Origin: an uncultured SAR86 cluster bacterium
GTDB lineage: Bacteria > Pseudomonadota > Gammaproteobacteria > Magnimaribacterales > D2472
DNA length: 64,000 bases
Direction of reading: 5' to 3'
Assembly: GCA_902624425.1 (NCBI GenBank)
Contig: CACNXK010000005.1
Span: 1-64,000 of the forward strand
The notes under the pieces are model-generated. The model was not told the origin of the DNA. It did no database searches and worked only from the letters and a program-made list of their open reading frames with translations. The first letter of the stretch is position 1. Each line of letters opens with the position of its first letter. This document shows, piece by piece, positions 62,289 to 64,000 of this stretch. The position numbers and the translations under genes were made by a program.

Positions 62289-62901
62289 CACAAATATTTT
62301 AGTAGCATCATTTTATTCATTTTTAATTCATGCTGGGCTATTTTTAGGTTTCTTTGGCTATTTCGAACAAACTGGAAAATCAAACAAGATTCTCAGCTCA
62401 CCCTTAAGCGTGAAGATGGTAGTTGAGGAAAATAATACCAATACCCAAAAAAAGAATTACGTTAAAATGCAACCAGATATTTATAAGGAGCCAGTCACAG
62501 AATCATTAGAAACTATTCAGGATATTGTCCAAGAATCATCCTATAAAATATTTGAGTCTGGAATTGATTCTTTACTGAGTGAGGAGGGGCTAAGTGATGA
62601 GGCATATGATCCCGACATTTCAAGATTTTATAATTCGATAAAGGGTAAGATCGAGTCTGCTTGGATTAAACCTAGAAACATTCCTTCAAATTTATCATGC
62701 GACTTAAAAATTTTAACTAATCAACAAGGCAGAGTTATTGATTTAGTTTTATTGAAAAGTAGTGGAAATATAAGATTTGATAATTCTGCAATGCAAGCTG
62801 TCAGAAGAGTTGAAACTTTTTCTATATATAAAGAAATGGATAAAGATCTTTATGAAGAGACCTTTAAAAATATTATTTTTAGATTCAATCCAATTAAATG
62901 A
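62278..62901 (+). CDS. tolA: TolA-like protein, short form
   Basis: Inner-membrane-anchored linker to Pal and TolB. 207 aa: membrane helix near residues 9-27, a middle of about 85 residues, and a C-terminal TonB/TolA domain with FYNSIKGKIESAWIKPRNIP and QGRVIDLVLLKSSGNIRFDNSAMQAVRRVE (about 145-174). E. coli TolA has 421 aa with a long alanine/lysine-rich helix to cross the periplasm; that region is missing and the middle is not alanine-rich. Overlaps tolR by 11 bp and tolB by 4 bp. Confidence 0.9.
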   Translation: MMTSTNILVASFYSFLIHAGLFLGFFGYFEQTGKSNKILSSPLSVKMVVEENNTNTQKKNYVKMQPDIYKEPVTESLETIQDIVQESSYKIFESGIDSLLSEEGLSDEAYDPDISRFYNSIKGKIESAWIKPRNIPSNLSCDLKILTNQQGRVIDLVLLKSSGNIRFDNSAMQAVRRVETFSIYKEMDKDLYEETFKNIIFRFNPIK

Positions 62902-64000
62902 AGCTTTTAAAATTTATTTTGATAATGCCCTTTTTTTTAAGTGCAGAGCTTGTTATTGAAATTACACAAGGGTCTGACAACCCATATCGAATTGCCTTAA
63001 TCCCATTTCATGGCGGTGGGAGTGTTGCCGGAGAAGCAAATAATATTGTTAAAAACGATCTAGTTAGAACTGGAGAGTTCTATATTTTTGATGAAAAAAC
63101 ATTAATTTCATCTCCAGCCAATGAAAATGAAATAAACTTCAGTGATTGGAGATTAATTAATGCTGATTACTTGCTTCTTACATCCATTGAAAAGATTAAT
63201 TCAGGTATCGAGGCAAGATATGAGATATTTGATGTGCGAAAAAGATCAAAAATAAGAAGTTCAAAGGTTTATGGAGTAAGTAATAACGTAAGACAGCTTT
63301 CTCATTATATAAGTGATGGAATTTATGAAGCTATCACAGGAATTCAGGGTGTCGCATCAACAAAAATATTATATGTAAGCCAATCAAATGATCTCAATGC
63401 TCCCTATAAATTATTTGTTGCTGATGCCGATGGCAAAAATGAACAGCTTTTAGTAAAAAGTCCTGAGCCCATAATCTCACCTACATGGTCGCCTGACTCT
63501 AAAAAAGTAGCTTATGTTTCTTTTGAGACCGGAACGGCAAATGTATACATACAAGATATTTCAAGTGGAGATAGAAAATCAATCATTAAGAAAACATGCT
63601 CTACTTGTTCTACAAATGAGCAAATAAGCTCGCCATCATGGTCGCCTGATGGGAAGTATCTTTCATTAACTTTGTACCAAGATGGGAATGCAGAAATTTA
63701 TATATATAATCTACAAAATAAAAATCTTACAAGATTAACAAACCATTACTCTATAGATACAGAATCAAAATGGTCACCTGATGGACGCAAATTAATGTTT
63801 ACATCTGGTAGATCAGGATCACCCCAACTCTATGAATTAGATTTACGAAAGCTAAATAAAAAACCAAAAAGGTTAACCTTTGAAGGTAATTACAATGCAA
63901 AAGGGTCTTACCTACCCAGTGGAGATGGCATAGTATTTGTGCACCGATCGTCTGATAAATTTCAAATAGCAATAAAGTATTTTGAGGATAATTTTCTAAT
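62898..64000 (+). CDS. tolB: Tol-Pal system protein TolB, 3' end outside window
   Basis: Periplasmic partner of Pal and TolA. ATG 62898 overlaps the tolA stop; the frame stays open for 367 codons to the end of the window, about 60 short of a full protein. Signal peptide MKLLKFILIMPFFLSA, then an N-terminal domain (NPYRIALIPFHGGG) and a beta-propeller with repeats such as PTWSPDSKKVAYVS, PSWSPDGKYLSLTL and SKWSPDGRKLMFTS. Completes tolQRAB; pal would be expected next. Confidence 0.95.
   Translation, partial: MKLLKFILIMPFFLSAELVIEITQGSDNPYRIALIPFHGGGSVAGEANNIVKNDLVRTGEFYIFDEKTLISSPANENEINFSDWRLINADYLLLTSIEKINSGIEARYEIFDVRKRSKIRSSKVYGVSNNVRQLSHYISDGIYEAITGIQGVASTKILYVSQSNDLNAPYKLFVADADGKNEQLLVKSPEPIISPTWSPDSKKVAYVSFETGTANVYIQDISSGDRKSIIKKTCSTCSTNEQISSPSWSPDGKYLSLTLYQDGNAEIYIYNLQNKNLTRLTNHYSIDTESKWSPDGRKLMFTSGRSGSPQLYELDLRKLNKKPKRLTFEGNYNAKGSYLPSGDGIVFVHRSSDKFQIAIKYFEDNFL

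Noticed and set aside
1-64000. Search by eye for CRISPR arrays, tRNAs, insertion sequences and prophage modules
   Set aside because: No evenly spaced repeats, no cloverleaf-like intergenic sequence, no transposase or integrase gene. The only repeat clusters are the MraZ operator and the GTAC region. A computed tRNA scan was not possible.

Overview
This is a continuous, gene-dense, AT-rich stretch of bacterial chromosome. It carries about 70 protein genes and one RNA gene (rnpB). I see no tRNA, rRNA, insertion sequence, prophage or CRISPR array. The gene blocks are classic gammaproteobacterial ones: gatCAB|mreBCD, mlaC-ibaG-murA, rplM-rpsI-petABC-sspA, lpoA|rsmI-rnpB-mraZ-dcw, rpsF-rpsR-rplI-dnaB-alr, pyrG-kdsA-eno-ftsB-ispDF-surE-pcm, fdxA|recA and aspS-yebC-ybgC-tolQRAB. 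Their order resembles Pseudomonas more than E. coli. Intergenic spaces are tiny, neighbouring genes often overlap, several proteins are shortened, and expected genes are missing from their usual places. A streamlined marine gammaproteobacterium of the SAR86 kind fits best; that lineage is an inference from gene order and composition.

Layout: 1-2067 fatty-acyl-CoA ligase (cut by the window edge) and a MaoC hydratase. 2074-5227 (minus) GatCAB amidotransferase. 5302-9612 mreBCD and a short YhdP/AsmA-like protein. 9607-12078 (minus) mgtE, lptB, lptA. 12099-14214 mlaC, ibaG, murA. 14207-15199 (minus) DegS/AlgW-type protease. 15209-17120 zapE, rplM, rpsI. 17387-20873 petABC and sspA. 20860-21825 (minus) LpoA-like lipoprotein. 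21828-39143 rsmI, rnpB and the dcw division/cell-wall cluster. 39221-42857 rpsF, rpsR, rplI, dnaB, alr. 42858-43949 diiron ferritin-like protein. 44006-51270 pyrG to a DUF368 transporter. 51267-51875 (minus) extended FdxA. 51996-55724 recA, thiolase, SelO. 55735-57535 (minus) DUF1993 and proS. 57600-64000 FmdB-like, aspS, yebC, a PD-(D/E)XK nuclease, ybgC and tolQRAB (tolB cut by the window edge).

The genes serve envelope growth and division (Mre, dcw, Tol, Lpt, LpoA, DUF368), core translation, respiration (cytochrome bc1) and DNA repair. The points most worth a second look are these. ftsZ sits second in the dcw cluster, between mraZ and rsmH. A phage-like PD-(D/E)XK nuclease occupies the usual ruvCAB site. 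MurD is about 95 residues short with an altered P-loop, and MurE and FtsI carry unusual key residues. An unrecognised exported protein lies between murE and murF. The Rieske protein and FdxA carry unusual extensions. GTAC repeats cluster upstream of petABC. Divergent gene pairs have start codons only 2-9 bp apart.
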